Source: Rhodamnia argentea
Lineage: Eukaryota; Streptophyta; Magnoliopsida; Myrtales; Myrtaceae
Reading direction: 5' to 3'
Length of the DNA stretch: 64,000 nucleotides
Assembly (NCBI RefSeq): GCF_020921035.1
Contig: NC_063151.1
Span: 3,348,001 to 3,412,000, forward strand
This document shows, piece after piece, positions 32,677-44,984 of this stretch; positions within the stretch are counted from its first letter, which is position 1; each line of letters begins with the position of its first letter. The position numbers and the translations under genes were made by a program. The notes below the pieces were generated by a model that searched no databases, was not told the origin of the DNA, and worked only from the letters and a program-made list of their open reading frames with translations.

Positions 32677-35600
32677 TGAGCCTTGTGGCTGCCCTTGCCC
32701 ATTTCACTTCCTTTGTCATTCCATTTCCTGCTCATGCTTCCCCTGCAGAAGCACAAGCCCTCCTCCATTGGAAGTCCAGTCTTGGCAACCATTCGGTTTC
32801 TTCCCTATCTTCCTGGACTCCCTCTCCTCGTAATTCCACTTCCACCGGTTCCGGTTCGACCATGAATCCATGCGCTTGGTATGGCATCTCCTGCAACCAG
32901 GCTGGAAGTGTGATCAGGATTAATCTCACCAGCTCCGTTGTCGAAGGTACGCTTGACGAATTCCCATTCTCATCTTTGTCTCGTCTCATGTACTTGGACC
33001 TGAGCGTAAATAGTCTCTCCGGCCACATTCCCCCTCAAATCGGTCTCCTGAGCAATCTCACCTATCTCGACCTCTCTATCAATCGGTTCTCAGGTAAAAT
33101 ACCGCCTGAGATCGGCCGTCTAACGAAACTAGAGGTCCTACACCTAGTTTTCAACGGTTTAAATGGCTCGATTCCCCTAGAGATTGGGCAGCTGCATTTG
33201 CTCAATGAGGTCGCGCTGTATTCCAATCGGTTGCATGGATCCATCCCTTCCTCATTGGGTAATTTGAGCAACTTAGCTACATTTTATATCTACAACAACT
33301 CCTTTTCTGGTTCTATTCCTCCTGAAATGGGAAATATGACAAATCTGGAAGTGCTTCACATGGACACCAACTTCCTCACAGGATCGATTCCTTCCAGTTT
33401 GGGGAACTTAACCAAATTGACAGAGCTGCACCTATCTGCTAATGAGCTTACTGGTTCCATCCCAATGGAGCTAGGGAATTCAAACCTTCTCAGCTCATTG
33501 AGCGTTTACGATAACAATCTTACCGGTTCAATCCCGCCGACACTAGGCAATTTGACAGGGCTTACCCTTCTTTTTCTCTATGGTAACCAGCTTTCGGGCC
33601 ACATTCCTAATGAGATAGGAAATCTCCGCGCTATGTTTGACTTAGAGCTGAGTAGAAATCAGCTCATTGGCCCAATTCCTTCTTCTTTGGGTAACTTGAC
33701 TGACCTACTATATTTATACCTCCGCGACAATCAGCTTTCTGGTTTGATTCCTGGATCCATAGGGGACCTAGTGAACTTAGAGGTGCTGGAACTGGATACC
33801 AACCAGTTCACCGGCTCCTTACCAGAGAACTTGTGCCGAGGTGGGTTGCTCCAAAACCTCACAGTGAGTGGCAACAACTTAACTGGCTCTATCCCTAGAA
33901 GCTTAAGAAATTGCACAAGCTTAGTCAGAGTACGCCTTGAGGTTAACCAGCTCACTGGAAACATATCCGAGGCCTTTGGTGTCTACCCCGACTTGGACTT
34001 TATTGACATGAGTTTCAACAAGTTCTATGGAGAAATCTCAACGAACTGGGGAAGTTGCATGCATTTAAGTGATCTAAGAATTGCTGGAAATAACATCACC
34101 GGTAGCTTGCCTCCTGAGATTGGAAACGCGACTCAACTGCGTGCAATTGATCTTTCTTTCAATGGTTTAGTTGGGGAGGTTCCAAAAGAGTTTGGAAAAT
34201 TGACTTCTTTGTTGAATTTGAATCTAAGGGGGAACCGACTTTCTGGCAGTATAAGTCCTGAGATTGTATCACTATCTGGCCTCCGAACATTGGATTTGTC
34301 CAGAAATAGATTAAGCAAGTCTATCCCGCAGAGCATTGAGCTTTCTTCGAACTTGTTCCTCTTGAATTTGAGCAACAACCAGTTGAGCCAAGATATCCCG
34401 GGGCAAATAGGGATGCTAACTCATTTGTCCGAGCTAGACTTGAGTTATAACTTGTTAAGCGGTGAGATCCCAGCTGAATTCAGCAAGCTGCAAAGCCTAG
34501 TGAAACTGGATCTTTCCCACAATAATCTTTCTGGCCTTATATACAAGACTTTCAAGGATATGCCAGGTTTGGCGGAGGTTGACGTCTCCCACAACGGGTT
34601 CAACGGTCCAATCCCCAACACCACAGCATTCCAAGATGCACCAAAAGAAGCGTTGCAAGGCAACAATGGATTGTGCGGAAATGTTGAAGGACTTGAGCCC
34701 TGTAATCAAGCGGTGGTGGAAGGGGAAAACTCTCCGGCGACAGGCAGGGTGTTTCATATTGTGTTTCCTCTGCTAGGAGCAGTTCTTCTGTTTATTTTCT
34801 TTGGAATGTTCTTCATTTTCCGTAGAAAGAAGTTCAATCAAACAGCAGAACTAGCACCCAAAACAACTGAAGTATTTTCTTTATCAAAGTACGATGGAAA
34901 GATCTTGTATGAAGACATCATAGAAGCCACCGGGGCTTTTGATGAGATTTACTGTATTGGAAGGGGAGGCTATGGAAATGTCTTCAAAGCCAAATTAAGA
35001 TCAGGTGATATAGTAGCTGTAAAGAAGCTCCATCAAATGGCTGATAGCCGGCAAACAGAACAAAAGGAATTTTTGAATGAGATTAGGGCATTGACGGAAA
35101 TTCGACACCGCAATATTGTGAAACTTGAGGGCTTTTGTTCGCATCCACAACACTCGTTCTTGGTGTATGAGTACCTGGACAAAGGAAACTTGTCTACAAT
35201 CTTGAGCAATGAAGAAGAAGCTAGAGAGTTGGACTGGAACAAGAGGGTGAATATCATAAAAGGTGTGGCTTATGCTCTATCTTATATGCACCATGATTGC
35301 AACCCTCCAATCGTTCATCGAGATATTTCGAGTAACAACATCCTGCTTGATTCTGAGTACGAGGCGCACGTTTCCGACTTCGGCACGGCTAAGCTTCTTA
35401 AGCTGGATACATCGAACTGGAGTGCAGTCGTTGGCACGTATGGTTACGTAGCTCCAGGTTAATTTCTAGTTCTTGATCTGAAGGTTTAGCGAAAGTAATG
35501 TCTTTGTGCTAACGCACATCTCCCTCTTTGTGCAGAGCTTGCTTACACAATGAAGGTGACGGAGAAATGCGATGTGTACAGCTTTGGAATTGTGGCCATC

Positions 35601-35939
35601 GAGGTGATCAAAGGAAGACATCCAGGTGATACCATTTCATCTCTATTAGCTCCAGTCGACACGGAGATCTCAGTTGCTTTGAGAAATATATTGGATTCAC
35701 GCTTGCCAACGCCCATGCCAGGCATTGAGCTTGAACTTCTGACCATCTTAAAGCTTTCAGTTGCTTGCATATCTGCAAATCCCCAACTCAGGCCGTCGAT
35801 GAAAAAGATTTCTCAGGTGCTCTCAGCTCCTACAACCATTTTCCATGGTGCTCAAAATTCACAGACAGACACTGATCCGGTGAGACATGCAACAGATTCA
35901 AGCCGTCTAGTGGATCAATTTATAGAAGATAACGTCTGA
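32646..35939 (+). CDS. Gene D: MIK2-like LRR receptor kinase
   Basis: Exon 1 32646-35457 and exon 2 35536-35939 (intron gttaat...tgcag, phase 1) give 1071 aa. Order: signal peptide to AHA, LRRNT cap ([12 protein letters not shown]), about two dozen LRRs, NNGLCGN cap, TM about 700-722 ([20 protein letters not shown]), kinase. Catalytic motifs are complete: [31 protein letters not shown] across the splice, CDVYSFG. It carries two or three extra residues (STSTGSGS) before the cap compared with B. Sequence is patchy: LRRs 4-6 are almost identical to C, while the LRRs before the final cap follow B, suggesting exchange between tandem copies. Likely function is extracellular peptide perception, as in MIK2 relatives; the ligand is unknown. 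Confidence 0.92.
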
Positions 35940-37573
35940 TTAATGATGTTGCTCTGTCAACCACATGCTAGAAGGTCTAAGATCTTAAATGAAGATCAGA
36001 GTCGATTAGACTGGTTGATTAAGTCTCAAACTTTTTTTAGTCTATATTTCGCTCACTGATGTGCTAACTTTATTTGCATTGAGGAGAAATATTTTGACTG
36101 GCGACAAGAACTTAGCATTTAATCCATATCAGCACGACGATGAGGACATTTTGTTCATGTCCAAGTAAACATAGAACTGCCTTTCATTTTGGAAAAAGTA
36201 AAACCTGAACTTACTGGCATCTAGTTTCCTTTGTAGAGAGATGACAGCTGATATCAACTGATATTTCAAACTGTTTCTGTATCTAGTACTGATCAGACTA
36301 GTGTCGTGCTGGTGAAAGGTAGGTATCCATGTTACGTTAAAGTTCGAAAAGGTTACAAACAAGTAAAGTTGATAAGATTGGAATGGAACATTTATATGAA
36401 GTCTCTACAATCTTGTCTGTTGGTAGTCCTTTTATAACATCTATTTCGGATTTATGTAGACACAAAATCCTCTTACATGCCGAAGAGTTTGAATCATGCA
36501 TCCTTTCAGAGTGCATTCAATCAGATTCCAACTGTTTTTAATCGCAGCCACATCTTCCATAATTTTGTGTTTCATGTGACTTACTACCCTTATTCAATCA
36601 GTTCCTTTTCCGAGTGGTACATCCATGCTGCTATGGCATGAGTCTTTATTAGAAGTTCAGCAGCTTTTGATTGCTCCGAAAAGAATATGGGATTAGAGGA
36701 AATACAGACCTTGTTTTCATTAGAGTTTCGAACTTAAAAGTGCTTAAATTAGGAAGATCACTGATCATCATTTTATCTCAAGAGAAGATTCTATAGTACA
36801 GTGCTTTGTCTCAGAAAGAATGCAAGTTCTGTTCTGCTAACACCTTATACTTCAAGAGTGCGAAGGCAAACGATATCTTGCCCACCAAAATCTTGAGCGA
36901 ATTAAGTCAAGCCGGTCTGTTTTCGCTCCGCCTCACTCCTTTGTTGCGAACAAGTAAAACTCGTTTACGTTGTAGCTCGCCAGCAACCATCTTTTCTGTT
37001 TTCCGGAATATTGAACTTACATTGCCTGCAAAACATGTCAGAACAAGTTTACTCATCTACTTTATCTGGAAAATGGTAATCTCTGAGAGCTCAGAGTTTT
37101 CTGAACTTGAAATAGGAAATTATAGTAGACCAATGTTTGATGCCACCCTAGATCAATCTAAGCAAAACTCGACATCCTAAAATCAAAGCTCCGGAAAACT
37201 TTGTGAATTGAACGGTATAGGGGGGGAAAATGAAGTAACAACCATCCAAATCGAGATGTAGCGAGACGGCAAGTTATGTTCCCCCAACCTTCTCCAGTAG
37301 CCAGATCGGTTCAATCTTAATTATTGAATGTGCTTCCTATCCTAGAAGAAATGCAACGGGCAATATGCAATGCCGAGAAAGAACCATCTGACACAAACAG
37401 TCGAACTTCTTCATTACCCTAATTAGCATCCTCAAACATGTGTTCCACTAGTTAATACTCGCTGATGCATTTCCATTGTCGAATAGGGAAATCACAGGAA
37501 GATAAGATTCCCTTGGGGACCTGAGGAAAATCGACGTTTAGACCGAAAGAGAAAAAAAAGAGAAAAAAAAGGC
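35940..37573 (+). repeat. Downstream block of gene D (tandem-unit repeat)
   Basis: Counterpart of 19580-20945 and 25691-27376. The part from about 36470 is duplicated again at 39640-40465 and 43343-43432 (cctttcagagtgcattcaat, cagcagcttttgattgctcc, gctgatgcatttccattgtc). The 124-codon frame at 36806-37180 is only partly kept in the sister blocks. No gene called. Confidence 0.6.
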
Positions 37574-37800
37574 CATGGATTCACAAGGTTTCAAGATAGT
37601 CATAAAGCTTAGTTCAGTCTAACTTTATTGGGAAGAACTACATCTCGAAGCATGCATTACACCAGCACATTCACCCTTCTTTGCTTAATGATAATGGACA
37701 TACTACAGACGTTCATTGATTTATAGTTGCTTGCTTAGCTGACTAACTACAACTCAACCCTAGCATAGAATGAAAATACTCATGTTCATATGATTCCCTT
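37574..37800 (+). pseudogene. Orphan 5' stub (MDSQGFK) and duplicated trailing sequence
   Basis: ATGgattcacaaggtttcaa encodes MDSQGFKIVIKL, then the sequence changes to cagtctaactttatt..., which is also found after the stub at 43433. The shared trailing DNA extends to about 37790 / 43650, showing that 37574-37800 and 43433-43660 derive from one duplication event later than truncation of the stub. Confidence 0.5.
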
Positions 37801-38029
37801 GGTAACATTCACTTGGATGTCCTGAGATATGTACAGAATCCTATTCCCAAATTTTTAAATACGTCGGCAAAGCACACGTGCGAAAAGGTTAAAAGTGTTC
37901 ACACACGGGCATAAAAGTCGTTTAGCTTGCTAAAATACAACTTGAGTTTGAGCCCGCGAATGAAACTCAATCCAAACAGGTCGGGAAAATCTGAATTGGA
38001 CATCGTAGTCCGACTTGTTGAAACCCAAT

Positions 38030-39279
38030 GAAGATGGTTGTGGCAATGATTATTACATTACCCGTCTTTGACGCATTACAATATCTGCCTGCGGTAGTAA
38101 CTAATACTTTATAATACCGATTACAGCTACAACTATAATAACTATAATAACAGTTACATATAATAGCGCCCTAAGTAATTGCAATGATAATAGGGATCGT
38201 GTATAATATGTGTCTCTGACAGCTTGCATGTGATAAAAGGTGCGTTTGTTTCACAGAAAATTTACAATTTGAAAAAAAAAATACTTTCAAAAAAACAATC
38301 GATAATATCGCTTACAAAAATAAACGAGTGAAAAATATTTCCTATCACCCATGAAAATAACTAGGTATGGATTGATGTCGATGAAGAAAACATTGACCAT
38401 TGACTAAAATCATTTATCAAGAAATATTTTTTTGAATCTTGAGTTTTTCGTGAACCAAATGAACCAAATTATTCTAAAGATATCATCTCTTTTATTTTCT
38501 CCCTTTAACTCTACCAATGGTTTGAGTAGTATTAATCATGTTTAAAATTTGCTGATGTAAGGAGATTATGTTAATTAATCATAAATGGCTATGGTAGTTG
38601 TAAAGAAAAATTTTCCAATTCCTATATGTTAAGTCTCTCAGGGCCACAGAAAAGAAAAAACATCCTATTCCTATCAAATTGCATCCTTGACGGCCAAAAT
38701 CGGTCCTGTCCCTTTGGTAGGGACGACGAGACCTTGGTACAAATGAAATGAAGCATGCACATGAGTCCTCCAATGGCAGCATTGACAATCAAATTTGATG
38801 TGTTACTATGATTAGCATTCCTCGACGTGGATTTTAGCAAGAGAATTTTCCACATCCTATCTACGACTTCAAAAAATTGCCATAAATCACTTGGCAGCAG
38901 AGCATGAATACAGAATGCAATCGGTGGTCACTGTATCGATTTCAAAGTATCCCTATGATATGCATTGAAATCAAGATTAACACTACACAGGGAGTCGGAA
39001 GATGGAGCGGAAAAACGCAACCGTCCATTGCGGTAGATGAACTTGCAGAAAATTAGGACAATCGCTAAACCAGACCCAAGTATGTAACACATAACACTAA
39101 TTAGCACATCGGTCACATCTCTAGCCAATCACGTTAAATACTGCAACGAGGTTTGCCATATCCCTCGATGAACTAAACGAAAGGAGAGAGCAATACCAGA
39201 AACATGTTCACAGTGAGAACCAAACGAAAATCCAGACGCAAGACTACCACGTGAAATTGTTGGTCCGCGGTGCATCTTA
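38030..39279 (-). repeat. Segmental duplication, copy 1 (3' flank of DUF4057 fragment)
   Basis: Matches 54670-56312 over its length: ggcaatgatta.tac.ttac at one end, an AT-rich middle with caatttgaaaaaaaaaat, accttggtacaaatgaaatg, cgctaaaccaga.ccaagta and ctctagccaatca at the other. The last part probably represents the 3' UTR of the DUF4057 gene (minus strand). Copy 2 has extra insertions. No independent gene. Confidence 0.75.
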
Positions 39280-39539
39280 TCAAACCAATGTGATGCTGCT
39301 CTCACCGCCAGGCGGTCTCGCACACAGCCCAGGTAGTCCCGAGATTCTACCTCACCATCAGCAAAATTGCCGTTGCCACTTATCTCGCGCAGCTTTGCCA
39401 CACTTAGTGGTTTCTCCGCAGATGATGGAGGCACGTCGCCCACGAAGATTTTGTTTCCTGAAAGTTCAGTGAATTTCTGGTCGAAGATCTTCTTCGCAGG
39501 TTCCTCAGTGGATATTATATTACTCTGGCCTTCAGCAGG
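39280..39539 (-). pseudogene. DUF4057 gene, last-exon fragment with frameshift
   Basis: Minus-strand last exon of a gene encoding a plant DUF4057 protein (conserved family, biochemical role unknown). The acceptor gatcag precedes PAEGQSNI; then EEPAKKIFDQKFTELSGNKI, FVGDVPPSSAEKPLSVAKLR and GNFADGEVESRDYLG follow. Compared with the second copy (56313-57172) it lacks four codons (VLKT) and one base after DYLGCVR, so the family C-terminus (RKPPGGESSI) is read out of frame and the original stop is bypassed. Length 260 = 273 - 12 - 1. Upstream exons are absent; the flank is a receptor-gene downstream block. Decayed fragment. Confidence 0.8.
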
Positions 39540-42104
39540 CTGATCCATATAAAAAATTCTAGAGCCAGGTCGTTCTAGATCCAAGTAAGACCTCAGAAAA
39601 ATGACATAGAAAAGGAGAATCAATATGTGACATGACGAAGAGTTTTGAATCATGCATCCTTTCAGAGTGCATTCAATCAGATTCTAATTGTTTTAAATCG
39701 CGGCCACATATTCCATAATTTTGTGTTTCATGTGACTTACTACCCTTGTGTAACATAAACGAGAGCGCATTCAATCAGTGCCTTTTCCGAGGGGTACATC
39801 CATGTTGCTGTGGCATGAGTCTTTATTAGAAGGCCAGTAGCTTTTGATTGCTCCAAAAAGAATATGGAATTAGAGGAAATACAGACTTTGTTTTTGTTGG
39901 AGCTTCGAACTTGAACGTTGCTTAAATAAGGAAGATCACTGATCATCACTTTATATGGGGAAAAATTAAGTAACGACCATCTGAATCGAAGTGTAGCGAG
40001 ATGGCGAGTTATGTTTCCCTGACCTTCTCCAGTAATCGGGTCAATTCACTCTTAATTCTTGATTGTGATTCCTCTCTTATAAGAAAGGCAACGGGCAATA
40101 TGAAATACCAAGAAAGAACCATCTGGTGCAACCGGTGAAACGTCTTCATTATGCCAAGAAAGGCAACGGGCAATATGCAATACCAAGAAAGATCCGTCTG
40201 GTGCAACCGGTCAAACGTCTTCATTATGCCAAATAGCATCCTCCATCATGTGTTGAAATAGGAAATAATAGCAGACCAATGTTTGATGCTGCCCTTCACC
40301 AATCTAAGCAAAACTCGACGTCCTAAAATCAAAGCTTCGGAAAACGTTGTGAATTGAAAAGTATAGGGGGAAATTTATGTAACAACCATCCGAATCAAAG
40401 TGCAGCGAGACAGCGAGTTATGTTCCCCCGATCTTCTCCAGTAGTCCGGTCCAATCTTAATAGCTGCTGGTGTCACGCCCCGACTCTCGAGTTCGCGACA
40501 TCCCTACCAATTCGCCACAGGTCATAGATGATAGCGTCCCGGGTAGGCTATCGACCTACGTACTTAAAACGCATGCGGAACGTGTTATACTCCCAAATAA
40601 TTACAAACAGCGGGGATAGTATATTAGGAAAGCTTAACAGTCGTTCATTCAAAAGACTTCTTCATACCTTAACCAAAAGTAGATGAACTCTAACCCTACG
40701 AGCTACAAGTAGTCACAAACAACCCCACACTTCGGGGCGGCTCTCGAGAATCTCAAAATAAAGGTACTAAGGTTAAACCTTCATCTACTTCAAAAGACTA
40801 ATCCAGCAGCCAAATCTTGGCATCCATGGAGTTCCATCACTCGGGACCTGAAAATGTTAGCCCACGATGGGGTGAGAAATAAATCTCGGCGAAGTCAACG
40901 CCTAAGCCCGGCTAGGGCGTTGATTCACTCGGAATTCCTAACAAACAGTCGTATCATCCAAGAGCAGATATTTCCAACCACATGCAAACTTACCGGTCTT
41001 CAGCCACGCATAATGCAATGCTTGACTCCAATCAACGATCACGACAGACAGATAAGCGGCAAGGCATCACATCAACTTGCACTCATGGGACACCACACGA
41101 AGTCCAATTATTAACAGATGAGGCCACATGGCCCAGCACACTAGACGATTGGTGCCTAGCACACTAGACAGTTGGTGCTCTACTTGCGGGACCAAGCATC
41201 GTCCCATTACTTCGGCGACGGCGATCGCTATGCCGGTGTAATTCCGATCGACACGGCACGACATAGCAGGCATTCCAAAAGGAGCGTCGGTCCGTCACAA
41301 GCCGCGACCGGCATCCGCTCAATCCGACGACACGGAAAGGCGTGCATCTAACAAGTCGTGTAATTCCGGTCGACACGGCACGATCATGTCGGGAACAACC
41401 ATTAAGTGACCATTCAATCGCATCCGACAACAATCAGTCAAATTCTTATCTTTAGACTTAGCCGGATGCTCATGCATTCATGATCAAAGACTCGGCACCA
41501 TGCCGTTTTCATGCTAAAAATATGCGGTTTGCTTTCACTCGGTTCGCATGGATGCACAAATTGTCCACCGGACTTTGCATCTGAAAACATGGGACCGACA
41601 CCCACAATTTTCGTTCGTAACATCCAGCACGCAAAACTAAGCATCTAGACACGCAATCGGGACAATCAGCCGATATCTTCAATATTCTGACAATAAAAGT
41701 CAATCCAAATTTATAATTCAACTATCGAAATTCCAAACCAACCACCAATCAAGCGTCCACTCGGCTCTGTCCTATCGCTCGCTCGCGATCACACACCGGC
41801 AATCACTGCCCAAACAATCAGTCCGATCTACTACCAAATAGTCGCAGACCTCCTAACTAGCAAACCGACTTAATTAATCGTGGTCATTTAACTTAAACTC
41901 AGTCTCTATTTAACCGACCACGATTAGGCTACCTAAACGCCCTATTAGGCTAATTACTCTAATTACAAAAACTAATTACCGCTAATTACACTAACTGAGC
42001 GCAATTAGCGCCCTAATTGGGGTTTAGAAGTCGACTCACTACAACGGCGGTTGATGTCGGGTCGGGCACGAACTTCGAGGCCAATGTCGAAAAATACTGT
42101 CCAC

Positions 42105-42260
42105 CGTCGGAATTACTGTTCACGGCCGGCGGCAGCACTGTTCACGACGGGCACTGTTCACGGCCGGCGAGGCACTATTCACCGAAACACTGTTCATCCC
42201 GCACTGTTCACTGCACTATTCACTGCACTGTTCAGGACTGGTACTGTTCACAGAACAGTA
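42105..42260 (+). repeat. Irregular (CACTGTTCAC) repeats inside the solo LTR
   Basis: At least ten copies of ctgttcac / ctattcac occur with spacers of 5-20 bases. They give many small potential foldbacks with gtgaacag only if the opposite motif occurs, which it does once or twice (gaacagtaa). Possibly promoter or regulatory repeats of the LTR. Confidence 0.7.
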
Positions 42261-42736
42261 ATTTCGGCGAAAACGGCTCTGGTCGACGACGGAGTCTCGG
42301 CGGCGGTATGGCGGCTCGGATCTAGAGGCTTGAGGTAGTCCGGGCGAGCGGGACCGGCGGGATGGCGTCGGGTCAGGGGGGTGTGGGGTTGTCTCGGGCT
42401 GTCGGTTTCAGGCCGTGGCGAGGCGCGGCGACGGACGACCGGCGACGGGCTGAGGCGTCGGGTGAGTAGAGGGTGGGGTCGCGAGGTCGGCTAGCTGCAG
42501 GGCGCGACCGGTGGGGCTGAACGAAGCTGGTGGATGGCGGGCGTAGGTGGTGGAGCCGCGGCTGTGCAGAGGATGACGAGGATGGGGTCGCGGTGCCCGT
42601 GAGCCGCGAGGTCAGCGACGACGACTACCAGAGGGGGTTGTCCCGGTGAGTTGGCAGCGGCGGTGGCGCGAGGCGGAGCTGCGGCGGAGGCTGGCCGGTG
42701 GAGTGGCAACAACAATAGAAGGCGTCGGGGGTGGGG

Positions 42737-42960
42737 GTCGCGCAACAGAGGAAGAGGAAGAAGAAGAAGAAGAAGAAGAAAAGAGAGGGAGTCACGTGGG
42801 GGTCTGCTGCAGGGGGGAAGAGAAAAAGAGAGTGAGAGAGAGAGAGGAAAGAGAAAGAGAGAGAATGAGTTGACAGAGGGGAGAGGAGGAAAAAGAGAGT
42901 GTCACGTGGGGTGGGGGAGAGGGGACCAGCGGGAAAGAGAGGAGAGAGAGGAGTGATGTG
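42737..42960 (+). repeat. GA-rich low-complexity tract
   Basis: Dominated by gaagaagaag, gagagagaga and ggggagagg. It yields long spurious Glu/Arg-rich frames on + and Ser/Leu/Phe-rich frames on -. Confidence 0.9.
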
Positions 42961-43432
42961 AGGGGTTTGGTGGTGATGGGACACCACTTGTCTCATCACC
43001 CTTTAAGATTTTTGTCCTATTTGTATAAATACCTGCAAGCCTTTTTGAATAACAGGTAATATAGGACTGGTCGGACATTTGGCTCAACCGATGGAAAAGA
43101 GTTTTGATCTTTACAAAGATCGAACTTAGTCAGAATTAGGCTCGAGCCCAAGGAAATAGATCCTAAAACGCGGCGACTAAGATTTTCGAGACCTAATCGA
43201 AATCGAACGATAAATCGGGACTCATCCAAAATTCGTCACTTACGTCCTTACGATCCAAATTTTGCACCGGCTAAAATCCAATAATAATCATTTTTATTGA
43301 ACTTGATCTCTGCACGGAGGGTCTAATTTCCAGGGCATCACAGCTGGTCCATTTCCATTGTCAAATAGGAAAATCACAGGAAGATAAGATCGAGGGAAAG
43401 CTTACAACAAAACAGAAAATAAATAAAGGCCA

Positions 43433-43480
43433 TGGATTCACAAGGTTTCAAGATAGTTATAAAGCATACTTCAGTCTAAC
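43433..43480 (+). pseudogene. Orphan 5' stub (MDSQGFK), fourth copy
   Basis: ggccATGgattcacaaggtt encodes MDSQGFKIVIKHTSV*, then follows the same trailing DNA as 37600-37790. Confidence 0.45.
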
Positions 43481-44119
43481 TTTATTAGTAACAACTTTAT
43501 CTCGAAGCACGCATTACATCAGCACATTCACCCTTCTTTGCATAATGGTAATGGACATACAATAGACGTTCATTTGATTTATAGTAGCTTGCTTAGCTGA
43601 CTAACTACAACTCAACCCTAGATTAGATTGACAATATTCATGTCCATATGGGTAGGTTCCACCGAACGAACCACATAAACTTCCGAACAAATTTGTTAAG
43701 CCTTTTGCTATAAAATGCATGTTTGTTTACAACTGCACCAAGGTAAGAACTACTTTTTTCGCTTTATGGTCAAAATTCAAAATAGGACTCAAATTTCATA
43801 AATTATTTGTGGATTTACTTGTTAACATCCGTCTACCGTGAAAGTTTCGGGACTTTTAGATTGGAAAAAAGAATTAAAATTATTGAACATCAAGATTTAA
43901 ATTATAGCAAAAAGAAAAAAGAAAACCGGAATTATAAAAGCCAGGAATGCCCAAGTCTATGCTCTTGGTCAAAGTATTGGTGTTACAATCTCAAAGTCAA
44001 AGTCAATAGATAACAACTCTAGCATATTTTTTTCTCTGATTAAGGCCTGATGATGCATGCATCGTCAATAATGTAGCAAGCAGAACAATGGTCCCACATT
44101 GAAAAAATTATATACGTTC

Positions 44120-44905
44120 GTTAAAAGTCCTAAAAATTGTCACGTAAGTGTAATTGAGTATTAAAACTTGTCAAATTGATGCAATCGAGTCCTTCCGTTA
44201 ACTCCATCCAAGTTGGCTAATAGGAAATACTCAGCAATGACCTGGCTAAAACGTGTTTTGATTCAAATCTTATTTTTAATGTAATTTTTATTAAAATTAA
44301 TTAAAAAATAAGGTAAATTAGTTATCAAAAAAAAAAAAAAAAAAAGGAGAGAGCCCTCACCGCTGGCGATGGGGGGGAAGCGATCTGTAGAGCCGCGGCT
44401 AAGGGCCGTGGACCCTCGCCGAGAGGGCCTACAAGCCCTTGCCCGGATCGAGTGAGAGCCGTCGGCCCTCGCCTAATTTTCGCCACCATTGGCGAGGGTC
44501 GCCGGACGAGGGCCTGGTGTCGATGAGGGTCGACGGCCCTTGGCCGGGGCCCGCCAACCCCCGCCAACCACTTCCCCACCATCGCCGGCCCTTCCCGCTT
44601 GCGGCGACGGCAAGGACTTGAAGCCTTGCCAAGCCCTCACAGTTGGTTTTGCTTCTGCTTATGCTTCTTTTTTTCCTTTTTTTTAAAATTGATTAAAAAT
44701 AATTATATTAAAAATCAGATTTGGATCAATACGTCGTTTTAATCACGCCATCGCCACGTAAAAGAGAGAAAATATTAAAAAAAGCAAACGTCGGTATTTT
44801 TCGTTAGCCAAATTGGACGGAGTCAACAGAAGGACTCTATTACATCAATTTGATAACTTTTAGGACTCGATTATACTTTCGTGACAAGTTTTAACACTTC
44901 TAGTG
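44120..44905. mobile_element. Mutator-like element with GC-rich core
   Basis: Arms of about 100 bp pair in inverted orientation. Left: aattgtcacgtaagtgtaat, then ttgtcaaattgatgcaatcg and agtccttccgttaactcc. Reverse complement of the right: aacttgtcacgaaagtataa, then ttatcaaattgatgtaatag and agtccttctgttgactcc. The core (44335-44645) is GC-rich with cctcgcc-type repeats. No transposase. Target duplication not clear. Confidence 0.65.
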
Positions 44906-44984
44906 AATATATATAAATAAAAAAAAAACAAAGTTTAGCAAGGTGGAGTCAAGTCAACCACTTACTTCAGAACATATGAGACCC

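Larger units (their letters stand above)
40471..43342 (+). mobile_element. Solo LTR, 2872 bp, with perfect 5-bp target duplication
   Basis: Starts tgtcacgccccgactctcga and ends ccagggcatcaca. Both sides carry gctgg (40466-40470 and 43343-43347). The interrupted block rejoins exactly across it. It contains no gag or pol, so internal DNA was lost by LTR-LTR recombination. Length and the tgtcacgcccc start suggest a gypsy (Del/Tekay-like) family. Inside are actgttcac repeats and a GA-rich tract. Confidence 0.88.
39640..43660 (+). repeat. Second copy of the gene D downstream block, split by a solo LTR
   Basis: 39640-40465 and 43343-43660 together match 36470-37800. Within it a short stretch (40081-40160 vs 40140-40240) repeats aaaggcaacgggcaatatg..ataccaagaaag. 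No receptor gene precedes this copy, so only the downstream half of a unit was duplicated. Confidence 0.7.

Noticed and set aside
36806..37180. 124-codon frame after gene D, similar to 20142-20453
   Set aside because: Part of the same downstream repeat; start, end and frame differ among copies, so similarity reflects duplicated non-coding DNA.
39129..39653. A 174-codon minus-strand frame as a complete novel protein
   Set aside because: Comparison with the second copy shows a one-base deletion after DYLG; the last about 65 codons are frameshifted C-terminus and 3' UTR, and the first about 35 are intron.
42491..42999. Ser/Pro/Leu-rich and Glu/Arg-rich frames in the 40.5-43.3 kb repeat
   Set aside because: Low-complexity GA/GC tracts inside a solo LTR produce them on both strands.
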